Below are positions 6,410 through 14,300 of a stretch of DNA of 14,840 bases, piece after piece. Each line of letters opens with the position of its first letter. Position 1 is the stretch's first letter. The stretch spans positions 1-14,840 of the forward strand of contig CBDUST010000084.1 in NCBI GenBank assembly GCA_965369945.1. The letters run 5' to 3'. The notes under the pieces were generated by a model. That model saw only the letters and a program-made list of their open reading frames with translations, ran no database searches and was not told the DNA's origin. This DNA comes from JADFNO01 sp965369945. GTDB taxonomy: Bacteria > Planctomycetota > Phycisphaerae > Phycisphaerales > SM1A02. The translations under genes and the position numbers were made by a program.

Positions 6410-6754
6410 TTACCCGCCCGTGATCGCTGCTTTGATGAGTACCGTCAGGGCCGTCCTTACAGCGAGCCACGACACCGAACCGGTCGCGGTGATGGCCTTG
6501 TCCTTGGCCTGCTTCCAGATTCCTTCGTCCCTCGACTGTTCAAGAAACTCGTGACCTTCCCAGGTCATGCGTATACAGCCGACGGGATTGCTCTTGACAC
6601 CCTCAACTAACCCAGCATCTTCCATGATCTTCAGGTGGTAGAGGATTTCCTTGGGTGTCCTTCCATCGACGTCGACACCGGGATTGGATGCCTCGGGGTC
6701 ACGCCTCTCGATCTCTTCAAATATCTGCCGCACGAAATCCATGTCTCGTTTCAT
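6410..6754 (-). CDS. DUF2513 domain protein
   Basis: This 114-residue protein opens with MKRDMDFVRQIFEEIE, the hallmark start of DUF2513 proteins, then a HLKIMEDAGLVEG winged-helix-like segment and a WEGHEFLEQ strand/helix, and ends in a helical tail. DUF2513/YjcQ-like proteins are small winged-helix proteins frequent in phages and islands, with no firmly established function. A TATCAT hexamer 6 nt upstream of the ATG and the lack of a clear ribosome-binding site hint at a leaderless transcript. It lies behind the integrase terminator, so it has its own transcription and may be element B cargo or a regulator. Confidence 0.82.
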   Translation of the reverse strand: MKRDMDFVRQIFEEIERRDPEASNPGVDVDGRTPKEILYHLKIMEDAGLVEGVKSNPVGCIRMTWEGHEFLEQSRDEGIWKQAKDKAITATGSVSWLAVRTALTVLIKAAITGG

Positions 6755-6768
6755 GTCTACATGATACG

Positions 6769-6790
6769 AAAAACCCGCCTAGTGGCGGGT
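6769..6790 (-). terminator. Rho-independent terminator after integrase B
   Basis: Minus-strand RNA would form ACCCGCC-ACTA-GGCGGGT (stem 7 bp, loop 4 nt), with the final T starting a run of five (6773-6769). It lies 28 bp past the integrase stop at 6818. Confidence 0.85.
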
Positions 6791-6817
6791 GATCGGTTCG
6801 CTGAGTTGTTGTCTGGT

Positions 6818-7975
6818 TCACGCCCCGGCAGAGAGTCGTGGTAGAGCGTCCAGAGCAGCCGTCTGACCGTCCTGGCCGAGACGTGTGTAGATATCCATCG
6901 TCAACGCAACGCTGCTGTGCCTCATCCGCGACTGCATCACGGAGGGGTGAGCACCACCTTTGGCGAGGTTGCTGGCGCATTGGTATCGCAGACTGTGGAA
7001 GTCGAACACTTCGCCGGAGTCGGGATCGACGTATGGAATCTTCGCTCGCTTGAGGTCGGCCTTGAGCATGTCGGCTGTGCGGCCTGGGATTGTGAACGCG
7101 GCAGCGCTCGGGAGTTTGTTGGCCAGGTGCGTTCTCAGTTGGGCGGCCAGTTCATCGGTCAACGAGAGCGTGTCTCGCCGGCGTCGGTTGCTGTATGCCG
7201 CCTCGACCACGACGGTCGGCGGTGTTGCGGCCAGGTCAAAGCTCCCGGCCGTGAGGCTCCGGAGTTCCGAAGCTCGGAGGCCCGTCTCAGCCGCCATCCA
7301 GTAGATCAACGATCGTTCTGGCCCGGTCGTCCTTTGGTACGTCGGTCCCTGGTGAGCCGTGTTGAGCAGGATCAGCAGGTCGTCAACCGTCAACGCTCTG
7401 CGGACACGTTTGCGATCGGCCCGGACGTTGAGCATCTTGAGGCCCGAGACGGGCGATTGTGTTGCTCGACCATGCCGCACCATCCAGCCCGCGAACTGTT
7501 TGATAGCGCGCACGGTGTGATTGCGGGTTTGGGTCGAGCAGGTTAGACCGCTGAGGTAGGTCTGCACCTCCAGCTCCGTGATATGAGCGAACCGGACGAA
7601 CCGCCCGGCTGTGATGAGCCGGGAGACCCGGGTTTTCAACAGGTCTGCATGCGCTTTGGTCCGGCCGTCGTTGAGGATGCTCTGATACCAGTCGTCAAGA
7701 TGCTCGGTCAGCGGCATCGTTACCAACGAAGCTCGCTGATCCAGGATGCTCCAATCGATCAGTTTCGCTCGGACGTCATCGGTCAGACTATCAACCCATC
7801 GGGCCAGATCCCCGCGCGGTGATTCACCCACGGCCCGCAGGTCGTCAAGCTCCCGCACCTTACGGGCAAACGTCATCGAGGCCGAATAGTCGGTGAACGC
7901 TGGGAGCCGTCGCCGGACACTGTTGTGATCCTTGAACGCGACGTGATCCCTTCCATGCTTGATATAGATCGTCAA
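6818..7975 (-). CDS. Tyrosine recombinase / integrase of element B
   Basis: The catalytic set is clear: R234 in ETGLRASEL, H327-x-x-R330 in FHSLR, H353 in MRH and nucleophile Y363 in MDIY (numbered from the TTG at 7975; 385 residues). The lysine of the beta-hairpin seems replaced by an Arg run (YSNRRRR). The N-terminus IYIKHGRDHVAFKDHNSVRRRL looks like the small beta domain that starts many integrases, so I prefer the TTG at 7975, which has GAGG 6 nt upstream. The ATG at 8041 would add 22 residues that read like antisense noise. The gene overlaps the primase by 116 bp in another frame and is last in its operon. It is related to integrase A only at family level. Confidence 0.87.
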   Translation of the reverse strand: MTIYIKHGRDHVAFKDHNSVRRRLPAFTDYSASMTFARKVRELDDLRAVGESPRGDLARWVDSLTDDVRAKLIDWSILDQRASLVTMPLTEHLDDWYQSILNDGRTKAHADLLKTRVSRLITAGRFVRFAHITELEVQTYLSGLTCSTQTRNHTVRAIKQFAGWMVRHGRATQSPVSGLKMLNVRADRKRVRRALTVDDLLILLNTAHQGPTYQRTTGPERSLIYWMAAETGLRASELRSLTAGSFDLAATPPTVVVEAAYSNRRRRDTLSLTDELAAQLRTHLANKLPSAAAFTIPGRTADMLKADLKRAKIPYVDPDSGEVFDFHSLRYQCASNLAKGGAHPSVMQSRMRHSSVALTMDIYTRLGQDGQTAALDALPRLSAGA

Positions 7976-9260
7976 AGGAAACCTCGCAGCCCGGGCCAAC
8001 CTCACAGCAATCGCGTACGAAAGCCTTGACCGGCGAGCCAAGGTCTTGCAACTCTCGCAGCATGTCGTCTGACGAACTGGGGGTAGTGAATCGTCCGCTC
8101 TCTTGGAGCTGGTCCCATCCGTCCAGCGACCAATTCAAGAGGCCCGGCAGCTCGACCAACAACTTATCTGTCAACTCGTCATCTTCACGCCCTAGCCACG
8201 ACTCGGTTAGCGTGAGCACAATGAACCGACTTGCGGTTGCTCCTGAAGGGTCGAGAAGGCGGGGCAGTTCATTCGTCAAGAGCATAAGGCGGGTCGGCAT
8301 CTTGACACTGAGGGGCGGCTTATGCTTCCGATCCACGGGCACCAAATCTTCGCCGCTGATCGAAAGTAGCCGCTCAATCACAGCCGCCTGATCTGCCCTA
8401 CCACTCAGTCGAGCGTCGGAGATTATGGCCAGTGGTTTCCCCAAGAGTGGCTGAAGTCCAAAGTTCAATGCGAGACTTGACAGGCTAGGTCCAGCCACGT
8501 TCACCGATCCAAGAAGCGCGGTCAGTATGCGGCCGATCGTCCCTTTGCCTGATCTCGGCGGCCCGACGATGAGCATGATCTTGTGTTTTCGCGTATCACC
8601 GCAGACACAGTATCCGAACCATTGCTGTAACGCTCGGTACGCTTGGATGTCGTTCCCCCAAAGTTCCTCTAGGAATCTCTCCCATGCGACCGGATCGTCC
8701 GCTTGCGGGTCGTAGTCAAACGGGAGCGCGTGCGTTGAGAACAATTCCGGCGTCGAGGGGTGCAGCGTCCGGGTCGATAGATCAAGTAACCCGTTTCGGC
8801 ACGACACAAGCCGCGTCGGGTCAAGATCATCACCTTCGCTCAACCAACACGGCGCATCACGGCGGTCAGCGACCAAGATATCACGGGACGGGAGCGCCGC
8901 CTTTACCTCACGAACAAGGTGCAATTTCGGGACAATACGCTTGAGTACGCGGTTGCCGAGGTTATCGCGTTGGGCCTCGCCCGAACGATCACGCTGGACC
9001 GTCCAACAAGTTTCAAGATGCCGGTAGATCGCTACATCGGTTTCGACACTGGACATCGGCTGGTAGCACGAACCGGCGAAGGTGTAGAAATCGTCGCGGT
9101 GGTATCGCAGGAGCAGCCGCTTTTTCTCATCGCGGTATTGCGTATCGAGAAAATGATCGGCCAGCGATAGCGGTTCGACCCCTTCGATCACAGATTCCGG
9201 CGACGGCTCCAATGAGTTGGCCGAGTTGTCTGGAAGCGGGATTCTGGCTACCGTCGTCAC
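7860..9260 (-). CDS. D5/P4-type primase-helicase (DUF5906-like)
   Basis: This 466-residue protein begins at GTG 9260 behind AAAGGTG. Residues about 150-200 (NGLLDLSTR, PFDYDP) match the D5 N-terminal segment. The SF3 helicase core follows: Walker A GPPRSGKGT at 233-241, a Walker B-like strand LAIISDAR near 278-285, LLTNELP near 327-333 and an arginine-finger-like SGATASRF near 339-346. A FDDLYQAWK segment near 429-437 begins the usual C-terminal domain. After it the reading becomes unlike the family and ends at 466, so the tail seems shortened or replaced where integrase B overlaps. The N-terminal archaeo-eukaryotic primase domain is not visible. It probably starts or unwinds replication of element B. 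Confidence 0.84.
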   Translation of the reverse strand: MTTVARIPLPDNSANSLEPSPESVIEGVEPLSLADHFLDTQYRDEKKRLLLRYHRDDFYTFAGSCYQPMSSVETDVAIYRHLETCWTVQRDRSGEAQRDNLGNRVLKRIVPKLHLVREVKAALPSRDILVADRRDAPCWLSEGDDLDPTRLVSCRNGLLDLSTRTLHPSTPELFSTHALPFDYDPQADDPVAWERFLEELWGNDIQAYRALQQWFGYCVCGDTRKHKIMLIVGPPRSGKGTIGRILTALLGSVNVAGPSLSSLALNFGLQPLLGKPLAIISDARLSGRADQAAVIERLLSISGEDLVPVDRKHKPPLSVKMPTRLMLLTNELPRLLDPSGATASRFIVLTLTESWLGREDDELTDKLLVELPGLLNWSLDGWDQLQESGRFTTPSSSDDMLRELQDLGSPVKAFVRDCCEVGPGCEVSFDDLYQAWKGSRRVQGSQQCPATAPSVHRLFGLDDVCP

Positions 9261-9317
9261 GTGAGCACCTTTGCCGTTGCATTTGGCTGGCAGGTCAGCA
9301 ACGGCATTCCTAAGAAA

Positions 9318-9527
9318 TCACTTCCCGTTCACCGGCGTTTGGGAGGCATGATTGCAAGCGACTGATTCAATATCTTTGATCCGGAATCGCACGGTGCTGC
9401 GAGACACCCGCACGTAGGGGATGCGACTTTCGCGCACCCATCGCCGGACTGTAGATACAGCGACCCCAAATCGCTTCGCGACTTCGCGAGCGGTAACGAG
9501 GTCATTGGATGAGTCACAAATCGTCAT
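9318..9527 (-). CDS. Excisionase-like HTH protein of element B
   Basis: The 69-residue protein starts at ATG 9527 with GGAG 6-7 nt upstream; a TTG at 9551 is less likely. The sequence LVTAREVAKRFGVAVSTVRRWVRE, then IPYVRVSRSTVRFRIKDIE, is a textbook HTH_17/AlpA-like domain. It lies 57 bp before the primase in the same direction, so xis-like, primase and integrase form one operon. The TTTACGAT cluster upstream is a likely operator for this protein or a replication protein. Confidence 0.86.
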   Translation of the reverse strand: MTICDSSNDLVTAREVAKRFGVAVSTVRRWVRESRIPYVRVSRSTVRFRIKDIESVACNHASQTPVNGK

Positions 9528-9589
9528 CGAGGTCTCCGGCGTTCTTACCAAGAGCCTCGATCACCTGTTCAGATGAATTGAGTCATAAC

Positions 9590-9629
9590 GATCGTAAACA
9601 CCGTTTACGATCCATTTACGATTTACGAT
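9590..9629. repeat. Iteron-like TTTACGAT cluster
   Basis: A perfect 10-bp inverted repeat, GATCGTAAAC (9590-9599) and GTTTACGATC (9603-9612), is followed by direct copies TTTACGAT at 9615-9622 and 9622-9629. That gives four copies of the 8-mer in 40 bp in an AT-rich spot. It lies about 63 bp upstream of the HTH-primase-integrase operon. This is either an operator for an HTH regulator or an iteron set of a replication origin used by the primase. Confidence 0.8.
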
Positions 9630-9641
9630 GACGCTGTATGG

Positions 9642-10052
9642 TCAAACTGGCTTGCGGTTGTACGTGTCAAGGTGCTTCGCAACCCACTCGTTGCGGTAAG
9701 CCGTTGCACGGCCGGGGCCTGTGTCAACTTCTGGCTCTTCCTTTTCTGCCTCAGCCCACCCTTGAACTGTAGAACGAGGAACCTTCTTCCCATCATCGGT
9801 CGTGATGTTATCAGCGCGGGTCCAACCGGGTTTCGGCCATTCTTCATCGTCGGGAGGAACTTTCGCCTCAATCCGTTCACTCAGCTGCCGTAGCTTTCTT
9901 GTCAGCGTAGCAGCTGGATCAGGCACACCGTTTAGCAGAAGATCGAAACATAGCCGGCGGACGATCTCCAGATCAGAGCATAATTGGTCAGCCTCGGTGG
10001 TTTTGTGTAGTCCGTGTGATCGAATAGATGTGGTGCCATCCGCGTGAAGCAC
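9642..10052 (-). CDS. Hypothetical protein of element B (possibly 3' half of a frameshifted gene)
   Basis: The 136-residue frame starts at GTG 10052 and ends 12 bp before the TTTACGAT cluster. It has an acidic/helical middle (ATLTRKLRQLSERIEAKV) and a hydrophilic C-terminal half with GWTRADNITTDD, VQGWAEAE and GPGRATAYRNEWVAKHL. I do not recognise a family; the last part has the look of a short DNA-binding domain seen in islands. The upstream in-frame sequence NGRFTATVLHADG reads as good beta-strand coding sequence before the GTG, which suggests that the true N-terminus lies in the neighbouring frame (see 9932-10339). Confidence 0.6.
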   Translation of the reverse strand: MLHADGTTSIRSHGLHKTTEADQLCSDLEIVRRLCFDLLLNGVPDPAATLTRKLRQLSERIEAKVPPDDEEWPKPGWTRADNITTDDGKKVPRSTVQGWAEAEKEEPEVDTGPGRATAYRNEWVAKHLDTYNRKPV

Positions 10053-10339
10053 CGTCGCCGTGAACCGGCCATTTCGGTTCTGGTCACCTCAACCAGTTCC
10101 TGATTGTTCCGGCGGTGCTTCTTCTTAGAGACAATCGGCTGGACCATCTGAGCCGCGTACTGGACCTTCGTCACAAGATGTTTCAACCGTGGGGTATCTC
10201 CAAGCTCGATTTCATCAGCGAGATCGTTGAGCATCCCCGATAGGTCGGCAAGTGTCGGCAGTCGGTCGGACCAACCGTATTCCGCTCGCGTCGAAGCCTC
10301 GAACGATTCCATCGTGAAAGGAGCCTGTTGCTTTGACAT
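9932..10339 (-). CDS. Hypothetical protein of element B (possibly 5' half of a frameshifted gene)
   Basis: The start is ATG 10339 with AAGGAA 8 nt upstream. The first 87 residues look coding: MSKQQAPFTMESFEAS, a helical LADLSGMLNDLADEI segment and KHRRNNQELVEV. After residue about 90 the frame becomes Arg/Cys-rich and unlike protein, and it overlaps the next ORF by 121 bp. One extra A in the AAA run at 10074-10072 (minus strand) would join VEVTRTE to NGRFTATVLHADG and give a single protein of about 230 residues. I infer a natural, programmed or assembly frameshift. The function is unknown. Confidence 0.55.
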   Translation of the reverse strand: MSKQQAPFTMESFEASTRAEYGWSDRLPTLADLSGMLNDLADEIELGDTPRLKHLVTKVQYAAQMVQPIVSKKKHRRNNQELVEVTRTEMAGSRRRCFTRMAPHLFDHTDYTKPPRLTNYALIWRSSAGYVSIFC

Positions 10340-10444
10340 GGCAGTCGTTCCTTGACGGGCCGCTTCAGCCTGGACGGGGCAAACGACTGAAGCCACGTCC
10401 AGACCAAAGCTGAACCGGGAGCGACCCGGAACCCGTTTGTTCGA

Positions 10445-10705
10445 TTATACCGTCTCTTGATTCTCGTCAGACGGCAACACAGTCGCCGTCGTCGTGACGG
10501 GCTCGATCACTTCCAAAAGACCGGGAGCGTGAGCCTCTAGGAGTGGCCGAAGCCGCTGTACTAGGTCTCGGTCCACTCGGAGCATCGACGAGAGGGACGG
10601 CCAGAGCGTCGCTTGTTCCAACAGCGCCGGGGTTTCCTCAAGCAGCCGCGCAAGGTCGTCTATGAGTCCATCCGGCGATCGCACTGGATCACTCTTGACC
10701 TGCAC
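10445..10705 (-). CDS. Hypothetical helical protein of element B
   Basis: The 86-residue frame is rich in Leu, Asp and Glu (LIDDLARLLEETPALLEQ, LVQRLRPLLEAHAPGLLEV) and is probably all helical. No family was recognised. It follows the DUF5681 gene by 21 bp in the same direction, which supports reality. The start is uncertain: the GTG at 10705 has its best ribosome-binding site (GGAGGG) about 14 nt away. Confidence 0.55.
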   Translation of the reverse strand: MQVKSDPVRSPDGLIDDLARLLEETPALLEQATLWPSLSSMLRVDRDLVQRLRPLLEAHAPGLLEVIEPVTTTATVLPSDENQETV

Positions 10706-10726
10706 CTTCTGCCCGGGCTTACCCTC

Positions 10727-11077
10727 CTATCGATCGGCCAACGACTCACGAACCCGCGAAGGTGCGGGATCGAGCGCCGCCGGTTTCAATTCGCCATCCT
10801 TGCCCATGCTCCAACGCTGTCCGTCCCGCATCCCGTCGATGATCCACCGCGCCGCAATCACCAACGCAGGCGCCGCATTCTCATCCTCAACGATCTTCTC
10901 CAAGTCGGCTCGGGTGTAGTTGGGTGCGCCATCATCATCCATCGCCAACAGACCGTGAAGCAACTCGCTCGGGTAGACAACGCCCTTCACTCGACCTGCC
11001 GGGTTACCACTTTGACCCGGCTTCCAGCGGCCGCGCTCCAAGTTCTTCAACGAATTGGGGTTACCGTTGTGTCCCAT
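10727..11077 (-). CDS. DUF5681 domain protein
   Basis: This 116-residue protein has the N-terminal signature RWKPGQSGNPAGRVKG (residues 17-32), diagnostic of DUF5681, a short motif common in phage and island proteins, often near terminase or packaging genes. The C-terminal part is helical (ADLEKIVEDENAAPALVIAARWIID) and ends in a charged tail. It is the first gene of the minus-strand element B operon. A DNA-packaging or small-terminase-like role is only a possibility, because no large terminase or capsid gene is present. Confidence 0.78.
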   Translation of the reverse strand: MGHNGNPNSLKNLERGRWKPGQSGNPAGRVKGVVYPSELLHGLLAMDDDGAPNYTRADLEKIVEDENAAPALVIAARWIIDGMRDGQRWSMGKDGELKPAALDPAPSRVRESLADR

Positions 11078-11147
11078 GCCTACCCCAATACTACGCTCGC
11101 TCCGAGTCGTCGGGGCAGTTCTTCAGTATCACTCCCTCATGTTAGTG

Positions 11148-11186
11148 CTACGGACACGGCCCCAAGTTGGCGAGGAGGGTATGGGG
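11148..11186 (-). pseudogene. Remnant tail of a dockerin-type exported protein
   Basis: The minus strand reads TLLANLGPCP followed by TAG at 11150-11148. The last 24 bases differ from the tail at 710-733 (+) at only two positions. There is no start or calcium loop upstream in frame. The fragment lies in the 256-bp gap between the methyltransferase stop and the DUF5681 gene, which is otherwise without recognisable content. It appears to be chromosomal debris at the right border of element B. Confidence 0.45.
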
Positions 11187-11333
11187 ATTGCTTGTTCCTA
11201 AGCAGAGTTGATCGAGAATACGGCGCTCACTCGCAGGGTTTGCTCGTGTGCCACGGTCGCAAGTCCCCAGTCGATCGGATCGCCCTACTTTCCTTCGAGC
11301 GGCTGGGCTGATGCGGACCGCGGGGCCGGTGAG

Positions 11334-14300
11334 TCATTTATCCTTCCTAGCGCGTTGCTCTTCCACCGCCGCACGCTGGAGATTCATCCGAAGTAAGTTG
11401 GCGAGAATCTTCTCATCAATCTCCTCGCGTTTTTCGATGGCAACTTCTTTTGCGGCGACGATATTGACAGGATCTGCTTTGGCACGCTTGCCCTTCACAT
11501 CCTTCTTTCGAACGATGACGATTTCACCTGCCCCATAGGGTTCATAGGCCTCGGTCCACGCAGGATCCCATGCACCGTCGGGATCAACCTCAGCGTAAGC
11601 GCGAATTACAGCCTCATCGAGTTTCTTGTGGGCGAGTTTCAGCCACGCGGGGCGCTCGTTGTAGAGATTGGTGAGAGTGCGCTTCTTGAGGTTGGGATCC
11701 TTCGCGGCACGGGCCATGATCGCGGACTGCCGCAACAGCGGCCGCGCCTGCTCCGGCACTTCGGAGAAATCCTCGAAGCTGTCCACTGCCAACTCAACCG
11801 CTTCAATCCACTGCCGGGGGTTCAGCCAGTTCTCGCGCAGTTCGTTGAGTTCCTTCGCCGCCTCGCTGATCGCGACGTAGTGCTCATTGTCCCTCGGCTC
11901 CGTCCCCGGCGGCCACGGCAGGGGGAAGGTCTCAAAACAGGTCGTGGGCGTGTAGCGGAATCCGGATTCGACTTCGCGCAGCTGTGTGCCCACGGCGCGG
12001 GCCCAGCATTCATGCACCGCGGAATGCAGCACTCCGAGAAAGTAGTCAGACTGGACTGCAAACGCGATCACTTGGTGATCAGGTAGCGTCACTGTGTCGA
12101 TCCATGCAAACAGCCGATGCTTCGTCAACGTCGGAGTGACCAGTGCACGGGATAGCGGTCTGAGTGCTTGGCGCATTCTCTCGCACGGTTCCGCATGGAG
12201 CCACCAATATTCGCGGTAACGCTTCCTCTTGACCTTGCTTCGTTTTGGATAGACGTTTCGTTCAACGAAGCCGAACGGTAGTTCGAATACCGCGGAATCT
12301 TCCAGTGACCGGTCGTATCCGAAATCGATGATCCAATATCCGCGGTGGCGTGAAGTAATATCCCTACCATTTATCCAAGGATGCAGCACGTCGAGATTGG
12401 ATCGACCGTTTGGATTCGGTGCTCTCAGAAAACCCGCGGCCGTATCCCAGCTGATGTCGAATGCACCAGCCTTGACATCTGCGACGAATCCAATGGACTG
12501 ATTCTGCTGGAGTTTGACGGCGAGCCCAATGTCAAGCCCAGCCGTTAACGACGGATTGATCAATGAGACAGGTTCCCCATCCAGCTCGCGGCTCGTTTCC
12601 TGGCCATCGTCGAACCCAATCATCGAGATGTGGACATTCGCGCCGTCGAGAACCCATTCACGGTCAGAGATTGCAAAGATGATGTTGCCACTGCGTTGAA
12701 TTCGTTCGAGAACCTTACGATTTTCTCGGCCACGAACGCCCTGCGTCGCTAGTAGCCCAACACGAGCTTGCCGCTCGGTGATATGCTCCCTTGCGATTTC
12801 GAGCCAGTAACAACACAGATCACTGAATCCTGGAATACGATCACGGAAAGTGCGAAACAAGGTGTCGACGTAGTTGTCTCCCAAGCCACGACGAAGCAAC
12901 TTCGTACCTAGGAACGGTGGATTCCCGATAATGAACTCGGTCTCCGGCCAGTCCGCAGCGCCAGCGCAAACGGCGGATTCCTTGTACCTAGGTATCGCAC
13001 TTCCACCCGCATCCTCCCAGTTCAGGATCGCATCACGGCACTCGATGGTGTCCAGTGGGACGAGGATCGGGCGGCGGTTCGTGCGGTCGGCGTTGGCGTA
13101 CAGCCACTGGAGGTAGCCGATCCAGATACTTACGCGGGCCAGTTCCGCAGCGTAGTCGTTGATCTCGATGCCGTGTAGTTGTCCGGGGTAAACGCGAGAC
13201 GTGAACGTGACACCGATCTCGGTCCGTGCGCCGAACGCGCGAACCTCATGTTCCAGCGCCAGAAGCTGCTGAATGGCGACGTAGAGGAAGTTGCCCGACC
13301 CGCAGGCGGGGTCGAGGATGCGGATGGTGCCGAGATGATCGACGAAGTCGAGGAGCGCTTTCTCGATCTTATCGTTGACGTTCTTCTTTGCGCGTTCGGT
13401 CGTCTTCTGTGCGCGCTGCCCGAGCCACTCCCTGACGCCGTTCTGGATCTTCACCCACTGCTGGCGCAGCGGCTGCATCACGACCGGTTCGACGATGAGC
13501 ATGATGTCATCGCGGCTCGTGTAATGTGCCCCGATCTGGGACCGCTTGTCCGGGTCGAGTGACCGTTCAAAGAGCGTACCAAGGATGGCTGGCTCAACGG
13601 TATCCCAATCGGCGCGGGCGACCAAGAGCAGCTTGCCGAGCCATGCGGAGGCGATGTTGATGATCGGATCACTCTCCACATCGCTGAACAGGCCGCCGTT
13701 GAACCACTCGATGGTATCGGAGCCGAAGCTGCCGCCTGACTCCATCGCGATGAAGAGCCTGCGTGCCTTGATCGGGAAGTTCGCCGCATCGTCGAGCGAC
13801 TTCTGGATGAGATCGGTGAAGAGATCACGAGGCAGGAGACCGATGTCCTCGGCGAAGAAGCAGAACACAATCTGCATGAGAAAGTGCGCGACGGCGTGCG
13901 GATCGTTGCCGGCATCGCGCAGGGCAATGGCCAATTGGCCAATATCCGTGGCACGCTCTTCGGTGATCGCGGCGGTGGTCTTGGCGGGCCTGAACCAGTC
14001 CGGATCGCCAAAGACCTTCCGAAGTATCGCCAACGGGGCGATCGCCGGATGTCTGCGCTTCCAATCATCTGACGGTACGGTGAGATCCGTGATATTGAAG
14101 CGATAGGTCGTCGGTGGGTAGCCGGTGAAGTTTGTGTGGATCTCAAACCGGTTGTTATCGCAGACGACGAGCAGTGGCGGATTGCCAAGGCTGTCTTTGT
14201 AGATCTTCAGTTGAACAAGCGCGGCATCGAGCGTCTTGCACTTGTCCGGGCGCTTGTATTCCCAGCAGAAATGGTCGCGCATCCAGACATCTGCGAACCC

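Noticed and set aside
6131..6610. 159-residue plus-strand open frame after the tRNA
   Set aside because: It runs through three hairpins and antisense to the DUF2513 gene, is Arg/Ser/Cys-rich, and has no ribosome-binding site or domain.
6917..7546. 209-residue plus-strand open frame
   Set aside because: It is antisense to the catalytic half of integrase B, whose R, HxxR, H and Y residues are clear.
9590..9629. CRISPR-like array
   Set aside because: The repeats are only 8 bp, nearly adjacent and partly inverted, with no uniform spacers and no cas genes.
13478..14188. 236-residue minus-strand open frame
   Set aside because: It is a frame-shifted shadow of the methyltransferase on the same strand, almost all Ser/Arg/Pro.
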